Shown: positions 17,838 to 26,829 of the stretch, one piece after another | Layout of the letters: the number at the start of each line of letters is the position of its first letter | How positions within the stretch are numbered: the stretch's first letter is position 1 | Assembly: GCA_946534345.1 (NCBI GenBank) | Contig: CAMNCL010000003.1 | Location: 109,693-173,692, forward strand | Length of the DNA stretch: 64,000 bases | Direction: 5' to 3' | Source: an uncultured Caryophanales bacterium | Lineage (GTDB): Bacteria > Bacillota_I > Bacilli_A > RF39 > UBA660 | Translations under genes and position numbers: made by a program | The notes under the pieces: model-generated | Told to the model about the DNA's origin: nothing | Seen by the model: the letters and a program-made list of their open reading frames with translations, nothing else | Databases searched by the model: none

Positions 17838-19280
17838 TTATTTCTTTTTCTTTTTTTGTGGTTTATTCATTTCTTCTCTAATAGTTTTAATAATATCTTC
17901 TTTTAATTCTACAGTTAATTCTTCTTTAATATCATTTTTTAATTTAGTCATATCTTGTTTAACTTTTCTAGTATCATTTTCTATTAAAGTAGCAACTTCT
18001 TCCTTTTCACCAGGTAAGAATACATTTAATAAAATACCTATAATTGCGGCTAAACTCATTCCTGAAATAGTTAGAGATAAATCTCCATGTACTATTGAGA
18101 TTGCAGCTCCTCCTAATCCTAAAACTAACATTGATGAAGCAACTATAATATTTTTTGATTCTTCAAAATTAACTTGATTCTTAATTAGTACTTTTAAACC
18201 ATTAACAGCTATAAATCCATATAATAGTAATGATACTCCACCTAATACTGCATTAGGTATTGTTGAAACTAGTGCAGTAAACTTACCTAAGAATCCTATA
18301 ATAATTGCGAATATAGCAGCCATTCCAATTACTTTAACACTAGCTACTCTAGTCATACCTACAACTGATGTGTTCTCTCCATATGTAGTATTTGCAGGTC
18401 CTCCTAAGAATCCAGCTACAAATGTAGCAAGACCATCTCCAAGTAGTGTTCTATCTAGTCCTGGATCTTTTATTAAATCTTTTCCAATAATATTAGATAG
18501 TGATGTATGATCTCCAATATGTTCACACATAGTAACTAGAGCAATTGGAGCAATTGTAATTAAAGCTGCAAAGTTTAATCCATAATCTTTAAACATAATT
18601 TTAAATTTAGGAAGACTAAACCAACTAGCTTCAGCAACTGGTTTAAAATCAATCATTCCTAAACATACCGCAACTACATAACCTGTTACTATTCCAATTA
18701 AGAATGGAATTACTTTGAAAAAGCCTTTTGCTTTAGTCATTACAATAGCTGTTACTAAGAATGATACAAGCGCTACTACTAGTACTTTCCATTCTAGTGC
18801 AGAGCCATCTGCTAGACCAATTTGACCTATTGCAGAAGGTGCAAGTCCAAGTCCTATAATCATTATCATTGGTCCTATTACTACTGGTGGTAATAGTTTT
18901 TCTAACCAATCTTTTCCTGCAAATTTAATTATTATGGCTACTATTACATAAATCAATCCTACAGCCATAATACCAGTCATTGCTCCAGCAATACCTGCTT
19001 TAGTATAAGCAGCTGCTATTGGTACAATAAAGGCAAATGAACTACCTAAATATACAGGTGATTTTCCTTTCGTACATAAAATATAAATTAAGGTTCCGAT
19101 ACCTGATGTAACTAATGCAACTGGAATTGTTAGAACCTCTGCGCCAGCTGCTGCATTCACAAGGATTGGAACTAGGATTGTTGCTCCAAACATTGCAAAT
19201 AAATGTTGAAATGCTAAGATGATTGCTTCTTTCATTGGTGGCATTTCATTAATGTCATATGCCATCTTTTTACTTTTCAC
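17838..19280 (-). CDS. uraA: Uracil permease (NCS2 family), GTG start
   Basis: QHLFAMFGATILVPILVN; MCEHIGDHTSLSNIIGKDLIKDPGLDRTLLGDGLAT; next to upp. Confidence 0.93.
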   Translation of the reverse strand: MKSKKMAYDINEMPPMKEAIILAFQHLFAMFGATILVPILVNAAAGAEVLTIPVALVTSGIGTLIYILCTKGKSPVYLGSSFAFIVPIAAAYTKAGIAGAMTGIMAVGLIYVIVAIIIKFAGKDWLEKLLPPVVIGPMIMIIGLGLAPSAIGQIGLADGSALEWKVLVVALVSFLVTAIVMTKAKGFFKVIPFLIGIVTGYVVAVCLGMIDFKPVAEASWFSLPKFKIMFKDYGLNFAALITIAPIALVTMCEHIGDHTSLSNIIGKDLIKDPGLDRTLLGDGLATFVAGFLGGPANTTYGENTSVVGMTRVASVKVIGMAAIFAIIIGFLGKFTALVSTIPNAVLGGVSLLLYGFIAVNGLKVLIKNQVNFEESKNIIVASSMLVLGLGGAAISIVHGDLSLTISGMSLAAIIGILLNVFLPGEKEEVATLIENDTRKVKQDMTKLKNDIKEELTVELKEDIIKTIREEMNKPQKKKKK

Positions 19281-19312
19281 AAAATCTCTCCTCTCTTAGG
19301 GCATTTTATTAT

Positions 19313-19349
19313 AAAAAAGAAGGGGTTTCTAAAATAGAAACTCCTTCTA
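19313..19349 (-). terminator. Terminator/attenuator-like hairpin between a 32-aa ORF and uraA
   Basis: AGAAGGAGTTTCTA-TTT-TAGAAACCCCTTCT plus TTTTTT on minus strand, one mismatch. Confidence 0.8.
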
Positions 19350-19445
19350 ATTAACAAATAATAAAATATTTAATGAAATGAATAGATAAGAATAGATACC
19401 ATGTCTTTTTGGAATAAAAACTTTTGGAGCTACTCTTTTTTTCAT
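19347..19445 (-). CDS. Small ORF (32 aa): leader peptide or small membrane protein
   Basis: MKKRVAPKVFIPKRHGIYSYLFISLNILLFVN; preceded by GAAGGGTGATGAGTGA; stop codon lies in the following hairpin stem. Confidence 0.5.
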   Translation of the reverse strand: MKKRVAPKVFIPKRHGIYSYLFISLNILLFVN

Positions 19446-19499
19446 TCACTCATCACCCTTCTATATGAGAATAATATAATTATTAAAAAATTGCAAGTA

Positions 19500-19742
19500 C
19501 TAATTTATACTTTCTAAAGCGTTAGCTAATTGATCGGGACAAGAAGTATTTCTATAACCACATTTAATACCTTTTAACTTCTTAATAACTTCATCCTTAT
19601 CTTGACCTTCTACTAAAGCAGCAATTCCTTTTAGATTACCATTACAACCACCAGTAAACTCTAAATTATGAATCTTATTATCTTCTATATCAAAATTTAT
19701 TTCAACTGAACAAGTACCACTTGTTTTATATGTTTTATGCAT
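19500..19742 (-). CDS. TSCPD domain protein (TIGR03905-like)
   Basis: GTCSVEINFDIEDNKIHNLEFTGGCNGNLKGIAALVEG...GYRNTSCPDQLANAL. Confidence 0.88.
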   Translation of the reverse strand: MHKTYKTSGTCSVEINFDIEDNKIHNLEFTGGCNGNLKGIAALVEGQDKDEVIKKLKGIKCGYRNTSCPDQLANALESIN

Positions 19743-19743
19743 A

Positions 19744-20517
19744 TTACTTTTCTACTTTCGTTCTAATAAATTTAAGTTCTTTATCGAAAGTCCATAATAA
19801 TTTTGTAGTTTTTGGTGGTTCTTCTGATACAGATAAATCTTCCCATCTTGATTCTGTATGTACATAAATATATTTTTCATCTGAATCAAATGATTTAATT
19901 GTACTAGTAATTTTATCTGATCCAGTTCCTCCGCATCTATTAAGTAAATACATGATTCCTGTTTCTTTATCATATGCCATTGGAGCAGGGCATCCACTTA
20001 ACATCATTTTTTCAGCATCAAATTCTGGTGCTTCTTCATTAAATAGTTCTTTATAGTTTCTATCAAAAAGAGCTTTTTCCATAGCACTAGCAGGTTCTTC
20101 TGCATCAGGTTTAGTTCCTTCTAATCTATTAATTACATCTTCACTAACTGGTGATTCTCCACCCATTCTCTTAGTAATAGAATAAGTCATTTTTAATTTA
20201 ACTTCTTCTGATAAACTCTTTGTACCATTAGCAAAATGTCTATAAGTTCCACCATTTGCATAATTATAATCTAATCCTGCTAAAACAAATCTTTCTAATC
20301 TTTCTTTAACTAACCTATCCATAGCTTTTGCTGATACTGCTAAACCATTTACTACTTCTTCTTGTTCTTCTTTTACTTCACTTTTCTTTGTCATAGTTTT
20401 AGAAGTAACATAACTTGCTCCTATTAAGAAGCCTCCACCAACAGCAGCTATTAATAAAGCCACTATTAATACTGTAACCAAAACCCATGACTTTTTCTTA
20501 TCTTTTTTCTTTTCCAT
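19744..20517 (-). CDS. Hypothetical membrane-anchored protein
   Basis: Single N-terminal TM (WVLVTVLIVALLIAAVGGGFLIGASYV) with extracytoplasmic domain. Confidence 0.65.
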   Translation of the reverse strand: MEKKKDKKKSWVLVTVLIVALLIAAVGGGFLIGASYVTSKTMTKKSEVKEEQEEVVNGLAVSAKAMDRLVKERLERFVLAGLDYNYANGGTYRHFANGTKSLSEEVKLKMTYSITKRMGGESPVSEDVINRLEGTKPDAEEPASAMEKALFDRNYKELFNEEAPEFDAEKMMLSGCPAPMAYDKETGIMYLLNRCGGTGSDKITSTIKSFDSDEKYIYVHTESRWEDLSVSEEPPKTTKLLWTFDKELKFIRTKVEK

Positions 20518-20550
20518 AATATCCTCCATTATTAAAACAAGTATAACATA

Positions 20551-21777
20551 TTATTTCTTTATTTTATGAATCAATTTAAACAAATTATAATGCCATGTAA
20601 TTGGTAATTCAAACTCTCCAATTAACTCTTCTACATAACCATTAAAACCTCTCTTAAATTCATATATACCATAGTCTTTAGGATGTTCATTAATATTAGC
20701 TGGTATACCATAAAAATTATGTTTTTTAAAACCATGTTCAATTCCATATTTAATAAGATTCCACTGAATTAAATATTGTGAATCAAACTTTAAGAATTCT
20801 TCATAATTACCACTACTTAAATATATTACTTCAGGTTGTATTAACATAAACATTGAACCTGACAAAGTAATTATATTAGTCTTTTTCTCATCAATAATAC
20901 TTTTCGCATCATCTATTCTCTTAGTAATAGAATTAATCTCATTAGTTAAATTTTTCTTTGCTCCATCATTATACTTCGCATCACTTAAACTATTAAGCTT
21001 ATCTTCTCTTTCTTTGATATCTTTTTCTAAATTAGAAATATATTTCTTTAAATCTAATTCTGTAATAAAGAACTTAACTTCATCCTTATCATGGAATAAT
21101 TTATACATATCTTGATAATATGATAATTTACGATTAGAAAAACCTTTTCTTTTAGATGTTTCTTCCATTATACTTTGAAATCTATCTAAGTCTTCATAGC
21201 CTATTTCATTTACTTCAATTCCTGATTTTTCTATCTTTCTAATTTTATTTCTAGTAGATGATTTCATTTCTTTCATAATTTGTTCTTCATTTTTACCTTC
21301 AAGTCCTAAAGAAAACATCCAACCTACTTGTTCCATATTTTCTATAGGTACTTTCTTAAATCCCAATTTATATAAATTATCTACTACTTTAGAATTATCA
21401 ACTCCACCTTCAACAATATTTCCATCTATATCTCTTTCTTTATAAATCAAATATGGATCTACTCTAAAGATATAACCTTTCTTTGCTTTAATAAATATCT
21501 TTAATTCATTAGTAAAATAATCAACTAATTTTTTATTATTAAAATCTAATAAATATCCTCTAGGAGAATAGAATTCATATTTACCAAAATGTCTCTTATG
21601 AGCAAGTAACATAGTGGCAGCAATCACCTTTTTATCTTCTTTTACTCCTACATAATATGTATCCCAATTACTTTTCTTCCTTAATTCAGATATTTCAGGA
21701 GCTGATAAAAAAGTCTTTAGAGGATGATTTTTCCAATACTTCTCATATTCTTTTTCTGTTAATTCAACAAATTCCAT
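20551..21777 (-). CDS. FemAB/MurM-like peptidoglycan bridge aminoacyltransferase
   Basis: GNAT-like organisation with a coiled-coil arm; EMKSSTRNKIRKIEKSGIEV; HGFKKHNFYGIPANINEHPKDYGIYEFKRGFNG. Confidence 0.88.
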   Translation of the reverse strand: MEFVELTEKEYEKYWKNHPLKTFLSAPEISELRKKSNWDTYYVGVKEDKKVIAATMLLAHKRHFGKYEFYSPRGYLLDFNNKKLVDYFTNELKIFIKAKKGYIFRVDPYLIYKERDIDGNIVEGGVDNSKVVDNLYKLGFKKVPIENMEQVGWMFSLGLEGKNEEQIMKEMKSSTRNKIRKIEKSGIEVNEIGYEDLDRFQSIMEETSKRKGFSNRKLSYYQDMYKLFHDKDEVKFFITELDLKKYISNLEKDIKEREDKLNSLSDAKYNDGAKKNLTNEINSITKRIDDAKSIIDEKKTNIITLSGSMFMLIQPEVIYLSSGNYEEFLKFDSQYLIQWNLIKYGIEHGFKKHNFYGIPANINEHPKDYGIYEFKRGFNGYVEELIGEFELPITWHYNLFKLIHKIKK

Positions 21778-21778
21778 C

Positions 21779-22417
21779 TTATTTCACCTTTTTCTTATGC
21801 TTTTCATCTTTTAAAAATATTGTACTTATAAATAATACTATTACAGTTATTAGTAATAATAAAGTTATACATAGAGAGATACTAAATTCATCTTTATGCT
21901 TAATAGTTGTATCTAAATAACTATTAGTTAAATATTCATTATAATTATCTTCAGTAATAACAATTTCATTCTCAGCTGGAACAAAATTCTTAATATTTTT
22001 AATAGCTAATTTCTTAATAGTATCAGGTACAATTACTGGATAACCATAAACTCTTATTCTTTCTGGTTCTTCTTTTATTCTATCATAAGTATAATCAATT
22101 ATATTTTTATATTTATTATAATCATTTTCATTAATTGCGATTAAATAAGTATGCCATTGTCCAGTATCTTCTTTTTCAATAACAAAGTGAATTCCTACAT
22201 TAGTATCTTTATAATAAGCGAACTTTTCAGACATCTTATAAACATCTATATAAGTGTATTCTTCAACACTTTCTACTTCAGACCATGGGGTAATATTCTT
22301 CTTGTCTTGATATAGCCTATAAGAACACACAAAAAGAATAGTAATTATACTTATATATACAATACTAATTAGTAATTTTAAAGCAACAAATTTTTCTCTT
22401 ACTTTTTTCTTTTTCAT
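21779..22417 (-). CDS. Hypothetical protein with two TM segments
   Basis: Hydrophobic N- and C-terminal segments; RBS and spacing consistent with an operon. Confidence 0.6.
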   Translation of the reverse strand: MKKKKVREKFVALKLLISIVYISIITILFVCSYRLYQDKKNITPWSEVESVEEYTYIDVYKMSEKFAYYKDTNVGIHFVIEKEDTGQWHTYLIAINENDYNKYKNIIDYTYDRIKEEPERIRVYGYPVIVPDTIKKLAIKNIKNFVPAENEIVITEDNYNEYLTNSYLDTTIKHKDEFSISLCITLLLLITVIVLFISTIFLKDEKHKKKVK

Positions 22418-22458
22418 AATCCCTCTATATTTTTATCATAACATATTTTTGACAAAGT

Positions 22459-22481
22459 AAAAAGTTGCGAGCGCAACTTTA
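22459..22481 (-). terminator. Rho-independent terminator
   Basis: AAAGTTGCG/CGCAACTTTTT on minus strand. Confidence 0.75.
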
Positions 22482-22485
22482 TTAA

Positions 22486-24306
22486 TTATTCTTCATATAA
22501 TGCAACATTTTGATAGAATGAAGATTTCTTTTCTAATTCTTCATTTATCTTAGATAAACCTATTTCTTCTGATAGAGTTTTCTTACTTGAGAATAAGTTT
22601 ACACCTAAGCCTAATTTATCTCCTTCTATTTCTACTCCCATACTTGCTAAAGTAGTTGGGAACATATCAAATGAAGTTGCTTTTCTATTCTTGGAATTAA
22701 TTGGTTGAACTGAAGAATTCAAAATAGCATTATAAACATATCTACCATCAGTTGATCCTAAGAATGAACTATCCATATTTAGATGATCTCCAGTAATTAT
22801 TACTGTAGTATTATCATAAAAATCTTGTTCTTTAATCCAGTTTATAAAATCAATAATCATTCCATCAGAACAAGTAATAACATTTTCAATATTCTTATCA
22901 TATGGAGCTTCACAAGTTTCATCAAGATATCCACCAGTTGGATGAGTATCAACAGTTAATAGAGTTAAATTAAATGGTTTCTTTGTTCTAGATAATTCAG
23001 TTAGTTTTTCTCTAGAATACTCAAATAACTTTTTATCTTCAAAGCCCCACCATACTTTATAATCTTCAGGTATTTTACCAGTTTCTTTAGCAGAATTAAA
23101 ATCAAAAATATTATAATTACCATGTTGTTCAAAATAACGATTTCTACCAGCAAATTCTACTTCGCTACCTAGATATAAATAATTATCATAGCCATTATTC
23201 TTTAAAATATCTCCTAGTGTTACTACTCCATTTAAGAATGATTCGTTTTCTACATCATAAGTTGTGCTATCAGCAGAGAACTTTAAAGGAAGTCCTGAAG
23301 ATTGTGCTACCATACCGGCAATAGTCCAGTTAGCTCCAATTGTTTCGTTAAACCCACCTACTCCTGAGTTGTTTGAAAAGTTAGTTTCGGTAGCAGCCAA
23401 CTCTTGTAAATTTGGAATAAGATTGTGTTTCATTAATCCACCTGATTGTTCATCCATATAACTAGACTCTAAACTCTCGACATAAATATAGATTAAATTC
23501 TTCTTATTACTTGGAAAAGTCATATTAACATTTTTAGGATTAACATAGTGATCTTCAATAAAACTAGATGTAACAAATTGGGCTTTAACAAAACTAACAA
23601 TATTATATTTATGTGAAAAGTATGCAAGTAGTAAAATAATAGAAATAATTATACCAATAGTAATTCTTTTTAAATCGAATTTAATTGGGAAAAAAGCAAA
23701 TAGTTTTTTCTTATTAAATTCTAATACTAATCTTTTTCTATTAGCAGTAACTGCAAATATTAATAAACCACTTGATACAACTATAGGTAGGACTATTTTT
23801 AAGATAATATCTTTTACTATGGCTGATGAAGTACCTCCTAAAGGAACTTGTAAATGAAACATTAATTGTTCAGCAGGCACATTACTATAATAGTTATGCA
23901 TATATAAAACAGCATAGAATAAAACAAAAAATATACTTGCTAAAACTAAATTTATAATCATAGGTTTCTTTTCTTGTTTTAAATAATTCTTTTGTTCTTT
24001 AATCGTAAATTTACTTAACAGTATTTCAGTTAAAAGAATAATTATTGCTGATGCAAAAGCTACAACAACAGATAAAACAATATATTTCATTACAAATACA
24101 TTAGTAAGATATTTAAAATTAAATGTCATATCAACATTTCCATTTAATATATAAATACATAAATGAGTTAAAAGGACAGATAGAGTTAAAGAAAATGAAA
24201 AATATTTAATATGATCATATACTTTAAGGCTCTCCTTTTTAGGTCTAAACATTATATATATAGCATAGGCTAATAAGCCAGCTAATAAACATAAAAACGG
24301 GTACAT
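22486..24306 (-). CDS. Phosphoglycerol transferase (MdoB/OpgB-like) sulfatase-family membrane protein
   Basis: Five or more TM; IYVESLESSYMD; GANWTIAGMVAQSSGLPLKF nucleophile region; ITGDHLNMDSSFLG. Confidence 0.87.
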   Translation of the reverse strand: MYPFLCLLAGLLAYAIYIMFRPKKESLKVYDHIKYFSFSLTLSVLLTHLCIYILNGNVDMTFNFKYLTNVFVMKYIVLSVVVAFASAIIILLTEILLSKFTIKEQKNYLKQEKKPMIINLVLASIFFVLFYAVLYMHNYYSNVPAEQLMFHLQVPLGGTSSAIVKDIILKIVLPIVVSSGLLIFAVTANRKRLVLEFNKKKLFAFFPIKFDLKRITIGIIISIILLLAYFSHKYNIVSFVKAQFVTSSFIEDHYVNPKNVNMTFPSNKKNLIYIYVESLESSYMDEQSGGLMKHNLIPNLQELAATETNFSNNSGVGGFNETIGANWTIAGMVAQSSGLPLKFSADSTTYDVENESFLNGVVTLGDILKNNGYDNYLYLGSEVEFAGRNRYFEQHGNYNIFDFNSAKETGKIPEDYKVWWGFEDKKLFEYSREKLTELSRTKKPFNLTLLTVDTHPTGGYLDETCEAPYDKNIENVITCSDGMIIDFINWIKEQDFYDNTTVIITGDHLNMDSSFLGSTDGRYVYNAILNSSVQPINSKNRKATSFDMFPTTLASMGVEIEGDKLGLGVNLFSSKKTLSEEIGLSKINEELEKKSSFYQNVALYEE

Positions 24307-24375
24307 TTAATCACTCCTTAGTACAATCTTTAATTAACATTTTTTATTATAACATATACTAGTATATTTTTTTAA

Positions 24376-24401
24376 CAAAAAAATTGCAAAAAAGCAATTT
24401 T
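24376..24401 (-). terminator. Rho-independent terminator
   Basis: AATTGC/GCAATTTTTTT on minus strand. Confidence 0.65.
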
Positions 24402-25320
24402 ATTCATCAAATAAATCTTTCATATTTTCTTTAGGAACAAGCATTTTCATACTTTGATCTACTTTAAAACTAAATTTAGTTGAAGTAGATTTGTATTCTT
24501 CTCCATCTATACACCAAGATGTTTTAGGACTGTCTAAAAATTCTATTTCCAAATTATCAGTACGATAATATTTTATTTTTGGTATATTTTTAACATCCAT
24601 AGTACTTATTTGTACTATCATTTTTAACATATCACTTTTTGTTTTTATATTAGCAAAAGCAACCTCAAACATTTTATCATCTAATTTTACATCGTAATAA
24701 ACATCTGGTTGACCAGCTATATGTGATGAATTAGAGATAAAGAAAAACGAATAAGTTCCGCGATGTTCTTTACCATCTATTGTATACTTTATCTCATAAC
24801 GATGTATTTTATTTTTTAATTGCTTTAAACCATAAATAATATAAGCTATTTTTCCATATCTTTTCTTTAAACTTCTAGGAGTAGCGTATGCCATATCAAT
24901 ATAGTCTCCTAAACACGCAACATATACAAATGGTGTTTCATCTATATAACAAATATCTACTTTTTTTGCTTTTCCTTGAAGTAATATTTCTAAGTTTTGA
25001 AAAACAGTTCTATTTAAACCATACATATGGCCAACATCATTAGTACTTCCCATTGGTAGAGGTGCGATTACTAGTTTCTTTTTACGCATCATATTTCCGG
25101 ATACTATTTCATTTAAAGTTCCATCTCCACCACCACTAATAACTAAATCGGTGTTATCATCAATAGCTTGAATTATGTTTCTAGCATCCCCTCTAGCTTT
25201 AGTAAATATAATATCTGTATCATATCCATATTTACGTAAGATATCATAAAAATCTTTATAGTTTTTTATTTTCTTCTTCTTTCCACTTTCGGGATTCATT
25301 ATTATTACACATTTTTTCAT
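24400..25320 (-). CDS. Diacylglycerol kinase family lipid kinase (DagK/YegS-like)
   Basis: IMNPESGKKKK; VISGGGDGTLNEIVSG; PLPMGSTNDVGHMYGL; CIDGEEY. Confidence 0.93.
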   Translation of the reverse strand: MKKCVIIMNPESGKKKKIKNYKDFYDILRKYGYDTDIIFTKARGDARNIIQAIDDNTDLVISGGGDGTLNEIVSGNMMRKKKLVIAPLPMGSTNDVGHMYGLNRTVFQNLEILLQGKAKKVDICYIDETPFVYVACLGDYIDMAYATPRSLKKRYGKIAYIIYGLKQLKNKIHRYEIKYTIDGKEHRGTYSFFFISNSSHIAGQPDVYYDVKLDDKMFEVAFANIKTKSDMLKMIVQISTMDVKNIPKIKYYRTDNLEIEFLDSPKTSWCIDGEEYKSTSTKFSFKVDQSMKMLVPKENMKDLFDE

Positions 25321-25363
25321 AATAATCACCACCAGTACGTCTTCACTACATATTATAACACAA

Positions 25364-25400
25364 TAAAAATAAAAGTATATTCTTTTGATATACTTTTATT
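25364..25400 (-). terminator. Rho-independent terminator
   Basis: AATAAAAGTATATC/GATATACTTTTATTTTT-like stem and T-run on minus strand. Confidence 0.65.
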
Positions 25401-25815
25401 CTAGAAACATTTTTCTTGTTATAAAATTAAATACCATTACTATACCAGTCGCAATAATTTTAACTATTAAATAGTGAATTTTAAGAATATCTGTACCAAA
25501 CCACATAATTATCTCAGTTAAAATTAGTCCAATTATACTAAATATAATAAATAATATAAAATTTCTTTTCTCTGACTTTTCTTTATTAACATCAAATACC
25601 CATTTAACACTAAGTATATAATTAAATATAACTGATATTGTAAAAGCAATAGCGGCTGATAATAAGACATTTAATCCAAAAACTTCTTTACAAATAATTA
25701 AAGATATATAATCTATTAAAAATGCTATTCCACCTACAACGCCAAATCTTAATATTTGTTGTATCAATTTATTTTGTCTAACCTTTTTTACCAATTTAAT
25801 CCCTCTTTTTATCAA
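25396..25815 (-). CDS. GtrA family membrane protein
   Basis: QILRFGVVGGIAFLIDYISL; four TM; FNFITRKMFLE. Confidence 0.9.
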   Translation of the reverse strand: MIKRGIKLVKKVRQNKLIQQILRFGVVGGIAFLIDYISLIICKEVFGLNVLLSAAIAFTISVIFNYILSVKWVFDVNKEKSEKRNFILFIIFSIIGLILTEIIMWFGTDILKIHYLIVKIIATGIVMVFNFITRKMFLE

Positions 25816-26722
25816 TTAAAAACAACTCAAATAACTGTCTATGTTTCTTCACTACTACTTCAAGTATTATTCCACAAACAAATGATAATACTGATATCAT
25901 TAACATGAATCCCGCAAAAATAAGAGTTGGGAATCTTTTTACTAGATGTGTTTTAAAGTATTCTACAAATACTGGAACTCCAAAACATAATGAGATAATC
26001 AAGAATAATAATCCTATCAATCCAAAAAATACGGTTGGTTTATATTCTTTAAATAGTCTGCCGATAGTTTTTAAAACTTTAAAGCCATCGGAAAATGTAT
26101 TTAATTTAGATTCGCTTCCAGCTGGTCTATCTCTATATTCAACTGGTATTTCTTTTAGTGAAAAATTTTTATCTAAAGCATGAATTGTCATTTCTGTTTC
26201 TATTTCAAATCCTTTAGATAATACAGGAAATGTTTTCACAAATTCATAACTGAAAGCTCTATAACCAGTCATTATATCTCTTACATTACTCTTAAATAGT
26301 GTATTGATTAAACCTCTTACTAGCTTATTCCCAAAGTTATGAAATGGTCTTTTATTTTCTTCAAAATATGTTGAAGATAATCTATCACCTATTACCATAT
26401 CTACTTTATCTTCTAGGACATATTTAACCATCTCTTTAGCATTATCAGCAGGATAAGTATCATCACCATCAATCATTAAATAACAATCAGCATCGATTTC
26501 TTTAAACATAGTTCTTATAACATTACCTTTTCCTTGTCTATGTTCATATTTAACAATAGCTCCTGCTTTTTTAGCTATTTTATCTGTTCCATCAGATGAG
26601 TTATTATCATACACATAAATATCTGCACTAGGCAATTCCTTTTTATAATCTTTTACTACTTTTTCTATTGTTTTTGATTCATTGTAACAAGGAATCAAAA
26701 CAGCTATTTTTTTATTACTCAC
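25796..26722 (-). CDS. Glycosyltransferase family 2 (dolichyl-phosphate glycosyltransferase-like) with C-terminal TMs
   Basis: VLIPCYNESKTIEKVVKDY; MIDGDDTYPA; overlaps the GtrA gene. Confidence 0.92.
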   Translation of the reverse strand: MSNKKIAVLIPCYNESKTIEKVVKDYKKELPSADIYVYDNNSSDGTDKIAKKAGAIVKYEHRQGKGNVIRTMFKEIDADCYLMIDGDDTYPADNAKEMVKYVLEDKVDMVIGDRLSSTYFEENKRPFHNFGNKLVRGLINTLFKSNVRDIMTGYRAFSYEFVKTFPVLSKGFEIETEMTIHALDKNFSLKEIPVEYRDRPAGSESKLNTFSDGFKVLKTIGRLFKEYKPTVFFGLIGLLFLIISLCFGVPVFVEYFKTHLVKRFPTLIFAGFMLMISVLSFVCGIILEVVVKKHRQLFELFLIDKKRD

Positions 26723-26829
26723 GACTCACACCTCTTATTAAATTGTATCATTAGTATAGCATTTTTTAAACCCTTTGTTTACAACAATATTGAAAAATGT
26801 TATACTCAACAAGAAGAGGTTGGAGACAT

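Noticed and set aside
17752-18177. Plus-strand 141-aa ORF antisense to uraA/upp
   Set aside because: Antisense of well-supported conserved genes; Ser/Phe/Ile-rich artefact. The other internal plus-strand ORFs (e.g. 6486-6737, 11149-11499, 35327-35650) were rejected for the same reason.
19752-19997. Minus-strand 81-aa ORF
   Set aside because: Alternate frame inside 19744-20517; the main frame has TM and coherent composition.
22486-24306. Alkaline phosphatase/sulfatase activity for the sulfatase-fold membrane protein
   Set aside because: N-terminal TM bundle and Thr nucleophile context fit phosphoglycerol transferases.
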